From a virus: a stretch of 25,722 bases of DNA. Below the pieces are notes generated by a model. It made no database searches and was not told the origin of the DNA. It was given only the letters and a program-made list of their open reading frames with translations. The position numbers were made by a program, and so were the translations under genes. The stretch is taken from IMG/VR virus record IMGVR_UViG_3300020184_000030, positions 1 to 25,722 of that record. One strand, given 5' to 3'. This document shows positions 16,588 through 24,094 of the stretch, piece by piece. How positions within the stretch are numbered: position 1 is the stretch's first letter; each line of letters opens with the position of its first letter.

Positions 16588-17044
16588 TTGTAATGTCTAT
16601 GTATTTTGTTCTACCGTTTTCTTTTATAGCCTTAAGTATACGCATTCTGTTTTTACCTAAGTTATAACTAACGTGAACCCAAGCAGGATTTTCATCATCA
16701 CCAAATTCCCATATAAGCTGATCAAATTCTAACTTGTCTTTAATATAATTAAAAAAGTCTGCGTTTGAAGCTTTGCTATACACATCATCAATATCAATCG
16801 CTTCACCTTTACAGTGTTGCGAGTTTGTAGATCCACCAATTGCTTTATTAAGTTCTGGTGAACGATAAAATGATGATATATAAATAGGTTCGTTAAAGTG
16901 ATTTCTTAAAGGTTCAAAAATATGCTGAGCAGTTACCTGCATTGTAACAAGTGTTTCATTGTCTGGCATATTGTTAATACCTAAACGCTGTGCTGTATTA
17001 GAACGCAGCGCTTCTTTCATACTTATGTGGTCACTTATTTTCAT
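16580..17044 (-). CDS. Peptidase M15 family endolysin (zinc D-Ala-D-Ala type)
   Basis: This 154-residue protein is a zinc peptidase of the M15_3/VanY-like group, which cleaves peptide crosslinks in peptidoglycan. The zinc signature SQHCKGEAIDID lies at 75-86 (ligands H77 and D84), and a third ligand H124 lies in AWVHVSY. E113 in LIWEFG is a likely catalytic base. The N-terminus MKISDHISMKEALRSNTAQR and the SSFYRSPELNKAIGG segment (57-71) are also typical of phage M15 proteins. It has no signal peptide, so it would need the holin encoded downstream. The total length is that of the bare catalytic domain, with no separate wall-binding domain. The start follows an A/T-only leader, TTTAATTTAATATAATG. 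Confidence 0.87.
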   Translation of the reverse strand: MKISDHISMKEALRSNTAQRLGINNMPDNETLVTMQVTAQHIFEPLRNHFNEPIYISSFYRSPELNKAIGGSTNSQHCKGEAIDIDDVYSKASNADFFNYIKDKLEFDQLIWEFGDDENPAWVHVSYNLGKNRMRILKAIKENGRTKYIDITNE

Positions 17045-17070
17045 TATATTAAATTAAATTGTTGATTAGC

Positions 17071-17205
17071 TTAATTGCTTCTCTGTATTTTTTTATTGCC
17101 ACGCATTGCACATCCACAGCTTCCGATTGGTTTCATACAACTTGGGCATACGGGTGTTGCAGCTTTTTTTTGAGCGTGTACTTTTTTAGTGATAGGTAAA
17201 TCCAT
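17071..17205 (-). CDS. 44-aa zinc-ribbon-like protein
   Basis: A short reading frame runs from ATG at 17205 to TAA at 17071 in the gap between the M15 and HExxH genes. It reads MDLPITKKVHAQKKAATPVC, then PSCMKPIGSCGCAMRGNKKI, then QRSN. The four cysteines form C20-x2-C23 and C30-x-C32, compatible with one small zinc site, and the protein is otherwise basic. It fills the gap with five bases to the previous stop and 26 to the next start, which supports a real gene in this dense genome. I do not recognise the family. Nucleic-acid or protein binding is possible, but nothing in the sequence decides it. Confidence 0.6.
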   Translation of the reverse strand: MDLPITKKVHAQKKAATPVCPSCMKPIGSCGCAMRGNKKIQRSN

Positions 17206-17210
17206 TGTGT

Positions 17211-17534
17211 TTATTTTTTTGTTTGTCTTCTATATGCTTCAGCTTCCCATTCTAATTTAGGAAACCCTTCTTTCATTCCTTTTCTAGGATACTTTCTTCC
17301 TTTCCAATATACATAGTCATCATCATAACTTAAATCTTTACGAAGTATTTGTTCTCTGTGAATACGTTCGTGTGATTCAGCTACTTTTTGTTGTACAGGT
17401 GAAAGTTTTTTATTAATAACGATAGTGCCATCATCTAATGTTACACCGTGCACACCAGGTGCTAAATTCTCTTTTAGTGAAGGTTTGCTTTCGTGTATTA
17501 GCGACATCATATCGCTTTTCATTTTATAACCCAT
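17211..17534 (-). CDS. Small HExxH metallopeptidase-like protein
   Basis: This 107-residue protein contains HERIH at residues 55-59 (in KVAESHERIHREQILRKD) and a downstream acidic segment LEWEAEAY at 94-101. Together these give the layout of a minimal gluzincin-type zinc site (two His, one Glu ligand, catalytic E56). A beta hairpin with LDDGTIVINKKLSP precedes it at about 33-46. I recall similar small proteins from marine phages, but their substrate is unknown to me. It is much shorter than typical secreted proteases and has no signal peptide, so a cytoplasmic or virion role is more likely. The start overlaps the stop of the winged-helix gene as TAATG, so the two are probably translated together. 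Confidence 0.65.
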   Translation of the reverse strand: MGYKMKSDMMSLIHESKPSLKENLAPGVHGVTLDDGTIVINKKLSPVQQKVAESHERIHREQILRKDLSYDDDYVYWKGRKYPRKGMKEGFPKLEWEAEAYRRQTKK

Positions 17535-17974
17535 TATCGTTCTTTGTCTTTGTGCATATCTTCTATAGCGGCATTAAATACTTTATCGCTATAGCTTCTG
17601 TTTTTATTAAACACATTTCTATGTGTTGTAGGTAAGTCTTCTTGGCCTAATAATATTCTGTAGATTCTTGATATTAGATGCTTACACTTTGTTGAAACCT
17701 TATATACGTTATATTTAACAGTAGTATGATTTCTTTTAATATATATATCTATCCAACCATTTTTACGTAATCGTTCCCAGCGATGTTTATCCCAAGAATG
17801 TATATATGTACCTTTTATGTAATCATCACGTGTAAAACGACCAAGACAATCAAAATGTATTAATAATTCAAGATCACCATCAGTTAGCTTATATGTTTTA
17901 CAAGCCCACTTCCTAACTAATCTATAATATTTAAAAAGACCAAGTCTTCTAATATCATCAGACTCTAGCCTCAT
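17534..17974 (-). CDS. Winged helix-turn-helix (MarR-like) protein
   Basis: This 146-residue basic protein has an N-terminal helix (LGLFKYYRLVRKWACKTYKL). A likely winged-helix domain follows at about 30-95: helix TDGDLELLIHFDCLG, helix RDDYIKG, recognition helix SWDKHRWERLRKNGW, then a wing with IDIYIKRNHTTVKYNVYKVS. The C-terminal helix SRIYRILLGQEDLP could dimerise. The order resembles MarR-type DNA-binding proteins, and I remember this family from many marine phages without a known function. DNA binding is inferred. The ATG overlaps the groES stop (ATGA), and its own stop overlaps the HExxH gene start (TAATG). It is therefore tied both to the chaperonin pair and to a putative peptidase. 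Confidence 0.68.
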   Translation of the reverse strand: MRLESDDIRRLGLFKYYRLVRKWACKTYKLTDGDLELLIHFDCLGRFTRDDYIKGTYIHSWDKHRWERLRKNGWIDIYIKRNHTTVKYNVYKVSTKCKHLISRIYRILLGQEDLPTTHRNVFNKNRSYSDKVFNAAIEDMHKDKER

Positions 17975-18231
17975 AATACTACAACAACATCTTGTTCTTT
18001 TATGACTTGTAGGTATTCACCATCAAAGTCTATACCGTAACCAGCATGTCTGTCGTAATATATGTTATCCCCTGGAGCAATTCCTTCAACATAATTACCA
18101 ACAGAACGTACTTCAGCTTTTCTATATCGTATGTCATCTTGATGTTTTTCTGTAAGGATTAAACCTGATTCGTTTGGTTTAACTTCTTCCTTAATTGATT
18201 TAATTATAATAAATTTATTTACAGCCCGCAT
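17971..18231 (-). CDS. groES: Phage GroES co-chaperonin
   Basis: This 86-residue protein matches the GroES fold from start to end: FIIIKSIKEE strand, mobile loop with ESGLILTEKH (the SGLIL anchor corresponds to GGIVL of E. coli GroES), YRKAEVRSVGN, PGDNIYYDRHAGYGIDFDG, then EYLQVIKEQDVVVVL. GroES caps the GroEL ring and closes the folding chamber. From the VGN to the PGD turn there are about nine fewer residues than in E. coli GroES, so the roof beta-hairpin is missing or very short, a feature also known from T4 gp31. The gene overlaps the end of groEL by 13 bases and overlaps the next gene by four (ATGA). It is most likely the partner of the adjacent GroEL. Confidence 0.9.
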   Translation of the reverse strand: MRAVNKFIIIKSIKEEVKPNESGLILTEKHQDDIRYRKAEVRSVGNYVEGIAPGDNIYYDRHAGYGIDFDGEYLQVIKEQDVVVVL

Positions 18232-19784
18232 GATCCTTCTCTTACATTAGAAATTATACAGTCCGCTGACATAATTGTTGTTGCTACAGATACTGCATTT
18301 CTTAAAGCAGTTTTTGTAACCAGCACAGGATCAATTATACCTTCTTTTACAAGATTAACAGTTTTCCCGCTAATTACATTAATTCCTCTACCTTTTTTTA
18401 CAACAGTTTCATAAGGAATTCCAGCATTATCAAGAATTTTCTTATAAGGTGCTTTAATAGCGTTAAACAGTATGTTATAACCATCACTGTTGTTTGTAGC
18501 TATGTTATCAGCCGCATTGTGCAAAGCCACACCAGCACCAGGTACAATACCATCTTTTAATGCTGCTTTTACAGCATAAATAGCATCTTCAACCCTATCT
18601 TTTTTTTCTTTAAGTGCTATTTTAGAATCAGCGCCTACATATAACATTCCGACTGAACCAGAAAGCATTGCTTTACGCTGTTCAAGCTTTTTAAGCAAAT
18701 AAGGATTTTTTTCTTCCTTTAATTGCTTTTCAATAACATCTATTCTATCTTTAACTTCTTTAGTTAACTCTTCAATAGTTATAACAGTGTTATTATCATC
18801 CGTAACGGACTTTTGTGCTTCACCTAGTACTGATTCATTAATTAAATCTAAATCGTCTCCTAACTCCTCTGAAATGACTGTAGCACCCGTAAGTGCGGCT
18901 AAGTCATCTAGCATATCTCTTCTTAAGTTAGAAAAACCAGGTGGATCAATAAAGTTTACTTTAATATTACCTTTAACCTTATTCATTATAAGTGCAGATT
19001 GCACTTGAGGTGAAAGATTACCAATAATAAGTATTGATCTTTTATTTTTTATAGCATATTCCAATACCGCTTGTATCTTTCTAATAGTTGAAATTTCAGA
19101 ATCAACTAATAATATTAACGGTTTTTCAAGTTCTGCTTTATTTTTTTCTTTATCTGTAATTAAATGCTGTGATTTTAAACCACTGTCAAACTGAACACCA
19201 TCTATAATATCTATAAACGTTTCATCAGTATCAGACTCTTCCATAAGGACCACGCCATCTTTACCCACTTTGTTATACGCATCAGCAATTAATTTACCTA
19301 ATATTACATCATTGTTTGTAGAAATATTAGCTACATGCTCTAGCATCGAGTCCTTAACCGGGATTGAGCTACTTTCTAAATATTTAATTACTTTAGAACT
19401 TGCTTCAATTATATCTTCTTTAATTTTTCTTAAATCAGATTTTTTAGAAGCTACATATTCTTTTAAAATGGAGTGTGCGAGGACGGTACTAGTTGTAGTA
19501 CCATCACCCGCTTCCTTTACTGTTTTTTGTGCTGCCTCTTTAACGAGGGTCGCGCCTATGTTCTCAACTGGATCCATAAGCACCACACTATTCGCAACAG
19601 TCACTCCGTCTTTTGTTACAATCGGTTTACCAAGTGCGTCTTCATATATAACACATTTACCCGATGCTCCTAGAGTTGATGAAACAGCTTCAGCGAGCTT
19701 TTCAACTCCAGCCATTATTTTGTTTTGAGCGTCATCGCCAAAGTTTAAATCTTTAACAATTTCACTCGGATTATTAAATTCCAT
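18219..19784 (-). CDS. groEL: Phage GroEL chaperonin
   Basis: This 521-residue type I chaperonin aligns along the full length of E. coli GroEL. ATP-site elements are kept: TLGASGK (37-43), TKDGVTVA with D59 (57-64), AGDGTTTSTVLA with D94 (92-103), the catalytic Asp equivalent D400 in DRVEDA (397-401), and GAGVAL (416-421). The apical domain is more divergent: the E. coli segment GYLSPYF is GLKSQHL here, and two helix positions that bind substrate and GroES are Gln. The C-terminus ends SCGL with no Gly-Gly-Met tail. GroEL folds proteins inside an ATP-driven double ring with GroES. A phage copy probably serves virion proteins, as in phages EL and OBP, but its clients are unknown. The leader is ACTAAATTTAATTTAATGG. 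Confidence 0.96.
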   Translation of the reverse strand: MEFNNPSEIVKDLNFGDDAQNKIMAGVEKLAEAVSSTLGASGKCVIYEDALGKPIVTKDGVTVANSVVLMDPVENIGATLVKEAAQKTVKEAGDGTTTSTVLAHSILKEYVASKKSDLRKIKEDIIEASSKVIKYLESSSIPVKDSMLEHVANISTNNDVILGKLIADAYNKVGKDGVVLMEESDTDETFIDIIDGVQFDSGLKSQHLITDKEKNKAELEKPLILLVDSEISTIRKIQAVLEYAIKNKRSILIIGNLSPQVQSALIMNKVKGNIKVNFIDPPGFSNLRRDMLDDLAALTGATVISEELGDDLDLINESVLGEAQKSVTDDNNTVITIEELTKEVKDRIDVIEKQLKEEKNPYLLKKLEQRKAMLSGSVGMLYVGADSKIALKEKKDRVEDAIYAVKAALKDGIVPGAGVALHNAADNIATNNSDGYNILFNAIKAPYKKILDNAGIPYETVVKKGRGINVISGKTVNLVKEGIIDPVLVTKTALRNAVSVATTIMSADCIISNVREGSCGL

Positions 19785-19804
19785 TAAATTAAATTTAGTA
19801 TATT

Positions 19805-20098
19805 TTATTCAAAAGTTTTTACGACCACAGGTCCTTCAGCTAATTTCAGCTTTTGTGTATAATGTTCAATAGATGCATCAATAGCTTTTTCAGCTCCTTT
19901 GATAGATTCTCTACGTGTTATACCTTTCCATTCGCCGTTTAAATCTTTTAATTCTGCTTGGTAATAACCGTTATGTAACTGCGTTATTCTCCAATTCTTT
20001 TTTTCAATGCAGCTTTTCCATACGTCTAAGGTTTCTTTTGGAATCTGGTTGTTTTCATCGTTTGTCCATGTATTAGACTTGTAATAAAAATAAGTCAT
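19805..20098 (-). CDS. Hypothetical protein upstream of groEL
   Basis: This 97-residue protein is not recognised with confidence. It opens MTYFYYKSNTWTNDENNQIP with several aromatic residues. It then has a beta-strand pair (WRITQLHNGYYQAELKDLNG) and a charged helix (ESIKGAEKAIDASIEHYTQK), and ends GPVVVKTFE. The pattern suggests a small globular alpha/beta protein, without Cys clusters, membrane segments or a known catalytic motif. It lies 20 bases before groEL and 62 bases after the Cys-rich gene. The 62-base gap is one of the few places in this window where a promoter could sit. Similar proteins may exist in other marine phages, but I cannot confirm it. Confidence 0.55.
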   Translation of the reverse strand: MTYFYYKSNTWTNDENNQIPKETLDVWKSCIEKKNWRITQLHNGYYQAELKDLNGEWKGITRRESIKGAEKAIDASIEHYTQKLKLAEGPVVVKTFE

Positions 20099-20160
20099 AG
20101 GTTTTTGGTTTTTAGGTTAATAAATAATTAATTGGTTATATGTTATATTACATATTTTGG

Positions 20161-20418
20161 TTACCATTTACCGGCTGGGCATTGCGCTTGCATAGCTAAT
20201 GTTTTGGCTGCTATATTACACCCGCAGCCTTTAACTGGTTTTTTAGTTGTTATATGAGTGATCGTACTGTTTGGATCACATATATTGTTTTTTCTTATAG
20301 GGCATTTATGACAATGCTGCAACCGCATTTCAGCAACTGCTTTAATAGGTGGGTGTAAAAGATTTAATTTGTCTTTAACTAAATTACCCCACCCCTCTAA
20401 TATTTGATTTATTTCCAT
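20161..20418 (-). CDS. Cys-rich zinc-binding-like protein
   Basis: This 85-residue protein has a helical N-terminus (MEINQILEGWGNLVKDKLNL) and six cysteines in a compact C-terminal part: C36 and C39 in QHCHKCP, C47 in NNICDPN, C65 and C67 in GCGCN, and C80 in QCPAGKW. The spacing suggests one or two metal sites, zinc or iron-sulphur. I remember this family from other marine phages without a function. It has no signal peptide, so binding of metal in the cytoplasm is likely. The gene stands between the large LamG adhesin and the gene before groEL. Its leader is A/T-only (AATTAAATAAAATGG). A role in regulation or nucleic-acid binding is possible but unsupported. Confidence 0.65.
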   Translation of the reverse strand: MEINQILEGWGNLVKDKLNLLHPPIKAVAEMRLQHCHKCPIRKNNICDPNSTITHITTKKPVKGCGCNIAAKTLAMQAQCPAGKW

Positions 20419-20455
20419 TTTATTTAATTATATATATCTTCAATTGTTCCATTGT

Positions 20456-23400
20456 TTATGCTATTGCTAAATATATGTAAGTTCCTCCTGATGCGTTTAC
20501 TCCTGAGCCTGATGCAGCAATAGTAAAACCATCTGAATTGTATGTAATTACATCACTTGTTGTACTTTCTTGGTCTGATAAATTTGCATATAATTGCCTA
20601 TCGTTTGTACCATCTCTAAGTTGGTCATATATATACCAATCCCCTGTTGAATCTGTTCTTTTAATCATTATCCATCTTGGTTCAAATGTTGTATATACAG
20701 TTTTAGCACTTGAACCATTCCCTGTATAACTCCCCACCTTCTGATACCCATCAATGTCTGCAAAAGAATACATTACATAACTTCCCCCTGAAGCGTTGTA
20801 TTGTGCTGATTGGGATGAACTTGTAAATTTAAAAACATCAGACGTTTGAGTATATTGATATTGACTATCGGTTGTAGCAGCAGCCGTTGTATTAAGTTCC
20901 ATAAATTTATTAGAACCTAATATTGGTAAAGGTACCCACCACGAATTAGCAGCATCTGTTCTTTTAATAATTACCATTTTTTGTTCAATTCCAAGTCCGT
21001 GTCCGACAGTAGCATTTTGCGTATTATTACCTGTGTAAGTAGCAATACTAAACCCCGCATCAGTATTTGCACTAACTGTTGACGTTATACTACCATCAGT
21101 ATTGTTGTTAGCGGAAACAGTTCCCCCTGCTTTCCAACACCAAGCGACTAATGGGTCACCACTTTCATTGTGAGAAAAATCGAATCTTTGAGTATCGACT
21201 CTTACCGTAAAACCATTAGAATCAAAAGATTGTATATAATCTGTATCTGCTATTTCAGCGGATGTACCACTTGGCATAAGTGGATTTGTGCCACCTCTTA
21301 TTGAATCTAAAAGAACGTGATGGTCTGAATCACTTCTTGACTTTATCCAAACCAAATCCGGTTGGAATGAAGTTCCTACAAAACTTACATTTGTAGGTGT
21401 TCCGTCATAAGCGTAGGATACATTTGTTGCTGTGCCGTCATATGTTGGGTATTCTGCAGGATCTGAATATGTTATTGATGTTGCAGTTCCGTTGTAGCTT
21501 CCTGTTTCATCATTAGCGTTACCATCTAATTTGTAATGAGCAACAAGGTTTGTTGTTGGTACGCTTGATTCGTTGTATAGGTTAGTTACATCTGAACTAC
21601 TTAATGCTGAAGAGTATATTCTTACTTGGTCTACCGCCCCTATTATACTTGCACCTGAACCTGTATTACCATATCTATTCCCAATATACGTAGCGTGAGT
21701 AGGGGTTTGATTATTTATAAAATCAGGCGAAGTACCATTTAATATAGATGCTCCGTTTAAATAAACAACATAAGCGCCATTATTATAAGTTAAACATAAA
21801 TGATACCAACTACCATCTTTTATGCTTGAAGAAGAAGTGTAAAATACTTGAGATTGGTCTGTATCTCTAAAAGACAAAGCTATATTGCCTGAACTATAAT
21901 CTGTAAAAAGAGCATAACCTGTATTACCTCCAACTGTTGCTCCGTTACCAAAATAAATATCCTCTCTATTATTCGCAGTTGATGTATGTTTAAACCACCC
22001 TGAAACTGTAAAAACAGTTGTTGAGGCTCCATAAGCAGTATTAGGAAAATTAAAAATTGAAGTGGTCCCATTAAAAACAGCACTCTGTCCGCTGTCTATC
22101 GCTCTAACTGTATCATTAGCATTCCCCTCTAATTCATACAACGCAACACCACTACCATCATCAAATATATCTTTAGTTGATTTTGTAGCTGATGCTGATG
22201 TTTCTCCGTATAAGGTTGTTACTTCACTTGATGATAGGGCTTTATTAAATATTCTTACTTGGTCTATTTTACCTTCATAAGAAGATGCACCAAGACTACC
22301 TGCATTTGTACCAAATCTATTATTTGATAAATTATGAGTGTCTCCACTTGTCCAATACGTTCTTGTTCCTGATAAATGAGATACACCATCTAAATAACAA
22401 ATAAAGGTATTGTCAGACTCCATAACTAAAGATATATGATGCCAAGTACCATCACAAATATCAGTTGTCCCTGTAAATGCTTGATTCTGACCTGGTGTTC
22501 CGTGTGTAAAATTAACTGATAAATAACCATTTGTAGGTGTTCTTACAATAGAAAAACCTGTATTTGCTGAACTTCCTCCGCCTGCATCAAGCATAGTGCC
22601 AGTATTAGAATCTTTTATAGTGGTGTTCATCCAAAAAGAAACAGTTGAGGTAGTAGAAGTGGTTGAAGAAGATATATCTACATAAGAAGCAGAAGATGTT
22701 TGTAACCCATTAAATGTACCACCATTTCCAATATATCCAGATATACCCCCAGTGTCTTTTGCTCCTTCTTCAAATTCATATAAAGCAACCCCAGAGCCGT
22801 CACCAAAAATATCAGTTGTAGATGCAGTAGATAGATTACTTGGTTCACCGTATAGTGTTGTTACTTCATTTAATGATAATGCTTTGTCAAAGATTCTTAC
22901 TTGGTCTATTTTACCATTGAAACTATTAGAAGATAAATCTTGTGCAATTCCAAGAAGAGCGCCATTAGTTAAAGAAAAAGAACCACTTTGTGTTGAGCCA
23001 TAATCTGTGGTAGCCTCTAAACTTCCATCAACATACATTTTAACAGTATGGCTTGTATTGTCTAATACCCAAGCAAAATGATGCCAATTTCCATCATTTA
23101 GACCTGTTGTAGTTCCGTTTCCATAATAATCAGTTCCGCCAACTCTTGTGTTGTTATTTACAGCTCCTGTTCCAAGCAATCCCGCATTTCCTAAATAATT
23201 AGAGGAATTGAATGCTGTTATAAATCTTTGATAATTTGTATTGGTTGTATTAAACCAAAGAGAATATGATAAATCGCCCCAAGTATTAAAGTAACTATCT
23301 AAATCTAAAGATATATAACTACTACTCCCATTAAAAGCAGCAGCAGTACCAATCTTACCTTCTATGCTTTGTGTTGAACCATTACCTGTATAGGTATTTA

Positions 23401-24094
23401 TTGTAAAGTTTTCAGATGGAGTTAATTCAGAAGCATTAACTGTAATAGAGAAGTTTCTTGGAGTAGATTGATTTTCATCATCAATAGCTTCAATAGTAAA
23501 GCTGTATAATGTTGTAGATGATTCAGCAGTTGTAGTACCGTCAATATTTGCACCTGTCAAGGACAGCCCCGTTGGCAATGCTCCATTGGTTATATTAAAA
23601 GTAATTGTCCCACCATCAGGTTCTGTAGCCTGTAGTGTTATAGTTGATATAGTTGTTTCAGATTCAAATATACCTAAAGAACCAGCAGGAGTTGTCCATG
23701 TTGGAATACCGTTATATGATATACCATTTACAAATGTACCAGATGCACCAGTTACAGTATTAGTTACAACAATATCATAATCACCAGCAGCTTTAGCAGG
23801 GGTTGTAATTGTAAGTTGCGTACTAGAGTCGTGTGCAACAGAAGGTGCGGTTGTACCACCAATACTAACCGTCATACTGCTTCCAAAGTTTGTACCAGTT
23901 AATACTACTGTTTGTCCTCCTGCAGGATCTGCAGCGGTGTCATCTCCTGGATAATCAACAGATGTAACTGATGGTCCTGTAGATGCCTGTGACCATGACA
24001 TACTGCCATCTGCATTTGTCATTAGGAAATAACCATCTGTTCCGTGACCTACTACGCCAAAGAACTGCCCTGCTTTTATTTTAGTGTCAGCCAT
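20456..24094 (-). CDS. Large LamG-containing adhesin or tail fibre, 1212 aa
   Basis: Domains in order: an N-terminal attachment-like segment (1-40, MADTKIKAGQFFGVVGHG, ADGSMSWSQA), an IPT/TIG Ig-like domain (about 42-128, with GGQTVVLTGTNFG), and a cadherin/putative-Ig-like domain (about 129-221). Three LamG jelly-rolls follow (about 250-416, 458-628, 671-842), each ending with DQVRIF or DQVRIY and the LYGE or LYNE motif. A C-terminal three-part module lies at 907-1212 (QPDLVWIK to AWCWKAG; a VIIKRTDAA part; a WIMIKRTDST part to TYIYLAIA). The C-terminal module and LamG repeats are shared with the adhesin at 5354-8611, so the two are paralogous mosaics. A role in binding host surface glycans is likely but inferred. 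The start overlaps the stop of the previous gene as TAATG. Confidence 0.82.
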   Translation of the reverse strand: MADTKIKAGQFFGVVGHGTDGYFLMTNADGSMSWSQASTGPSVTSVDYPGDDTAADPAGGQTVVLTGTNFGSSMTVSIGGTTAPSVAHDSSTQLTITTPAKAAGDYDIVVTNTVTGASGTFVNGISYNGIPTWTTPAGSLGIFESETTISTITLQATEPDGGTITFNITNGALPTGLSLTGANIDGTTTAESSTTLYSFTIEAIDDENQSTPRNFSITVNASELTPSENFTINTYTGNGSTQSIEGKIGTAAAFNGSSSYISLDLDSYFNTWGDLSYSLWFNTTNTNYQRFITAFNSSNYLGNAGLLGTGAVNNNTRVGGTDYYGNGTTTGLNDGNWHHFAWVLDNTSHTVKMYVDGSLEATTDYGSTQSGSFSLTNGALLGIAQDLSSNSFNGKIDQVRIFDKALSLNEVTTLYGEPSNLSTASTTDIFGDGSGVALYEFEEGAKDTGGISGYIGNGGTFNGLQTSSASYVDISSSTTSTTSTVSFWMNTTIKDSNTGTMLDAGGGSSANTGFSIVRTPTNGYLSVNFTHGTPGQNQAFTGTTDICDGTWHHISLVMESDNTFICYLDGVSHLSGTRTYWTSGDTHNLSNNRFGTNAGSLGASSYEGKIDQVRIFNKALSSSEVTTLYGETSASATKSTKDIFDDGSGVALYELEGNANDTVRAIDSGQSAVFNGTTSIFNFPNTAYGASTTVFTVSGWFKHTSTANNREDIYFGNGATVGGNTGYALFTDYSSGNIALSFRDTDQSQVFYTSSSSIKDGSWYHLCLTYNNGAYVVYLNGASILNGTSPDFINNQTPTHATYIGNRYGNTGSGASIIGAVDQVRIYSSALSSSDVTNLYNESSVPTTNLVAHYKLDGNANDETGSYNGTATSITYSDPAEYPTYDGTATNVSYAYDGTPTNVSFVGTSFQPDLVWIKSRSDSDHHVLLDSIRGGTNPLMPSGTSAEIADTDYIQSFDSNGFTVRVDTQRFDFSHNESGDPLVAWCWKAGGTVSANNNTDGSITSTVSANTDAGFSIATYTGNNTQNATVGHGLGIEQKMVIIKRTDAANSWWVPLPILGSNKFMELNTTAAATTDSQYQYTQTSDVFKFTSSSQSAQYNASGGSYVMYSFADIDGYQKVGSYTGNGSSAKTVYTTFEPRWIMIKRTDSTGDWYIYDQLRDGTNDRQLYANLSDQESTTSDVITYNSDGFTIAASGSGVNASGGTYIYLAIA
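20459..21376 (-). repeat. Copy of the three-part fibre module in the second adhesin
   Basis: Residues 907-1212 of the adhesin at 20456-24094 repeat the block found twice in the other LamG adhesin. At the DNA level it shares perfect stretches, for example 20721-20746 with 5646-5671 (26 bases), showing that the copies were exchanged or duplicated fairly recently. Confidence 0.75.

Noticed and set aside
19270-19728. 152-residue plus-strand reading frame across from groEL
   Set aside because: It is antisense to conserved GroEL coding sequence, and composition fits a mirror of the chaperonin codons. No other plus-strand gene exists in the window.
20099-20160. Terminator or promoter in the 62-base gap before the gene upstream of groEL
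   Set aside because: There is only a weak inverted repeat (TATGT...ACATA) and generally AT-rich sequence, with no hairpin plus T-run and no clear promoter boxes.
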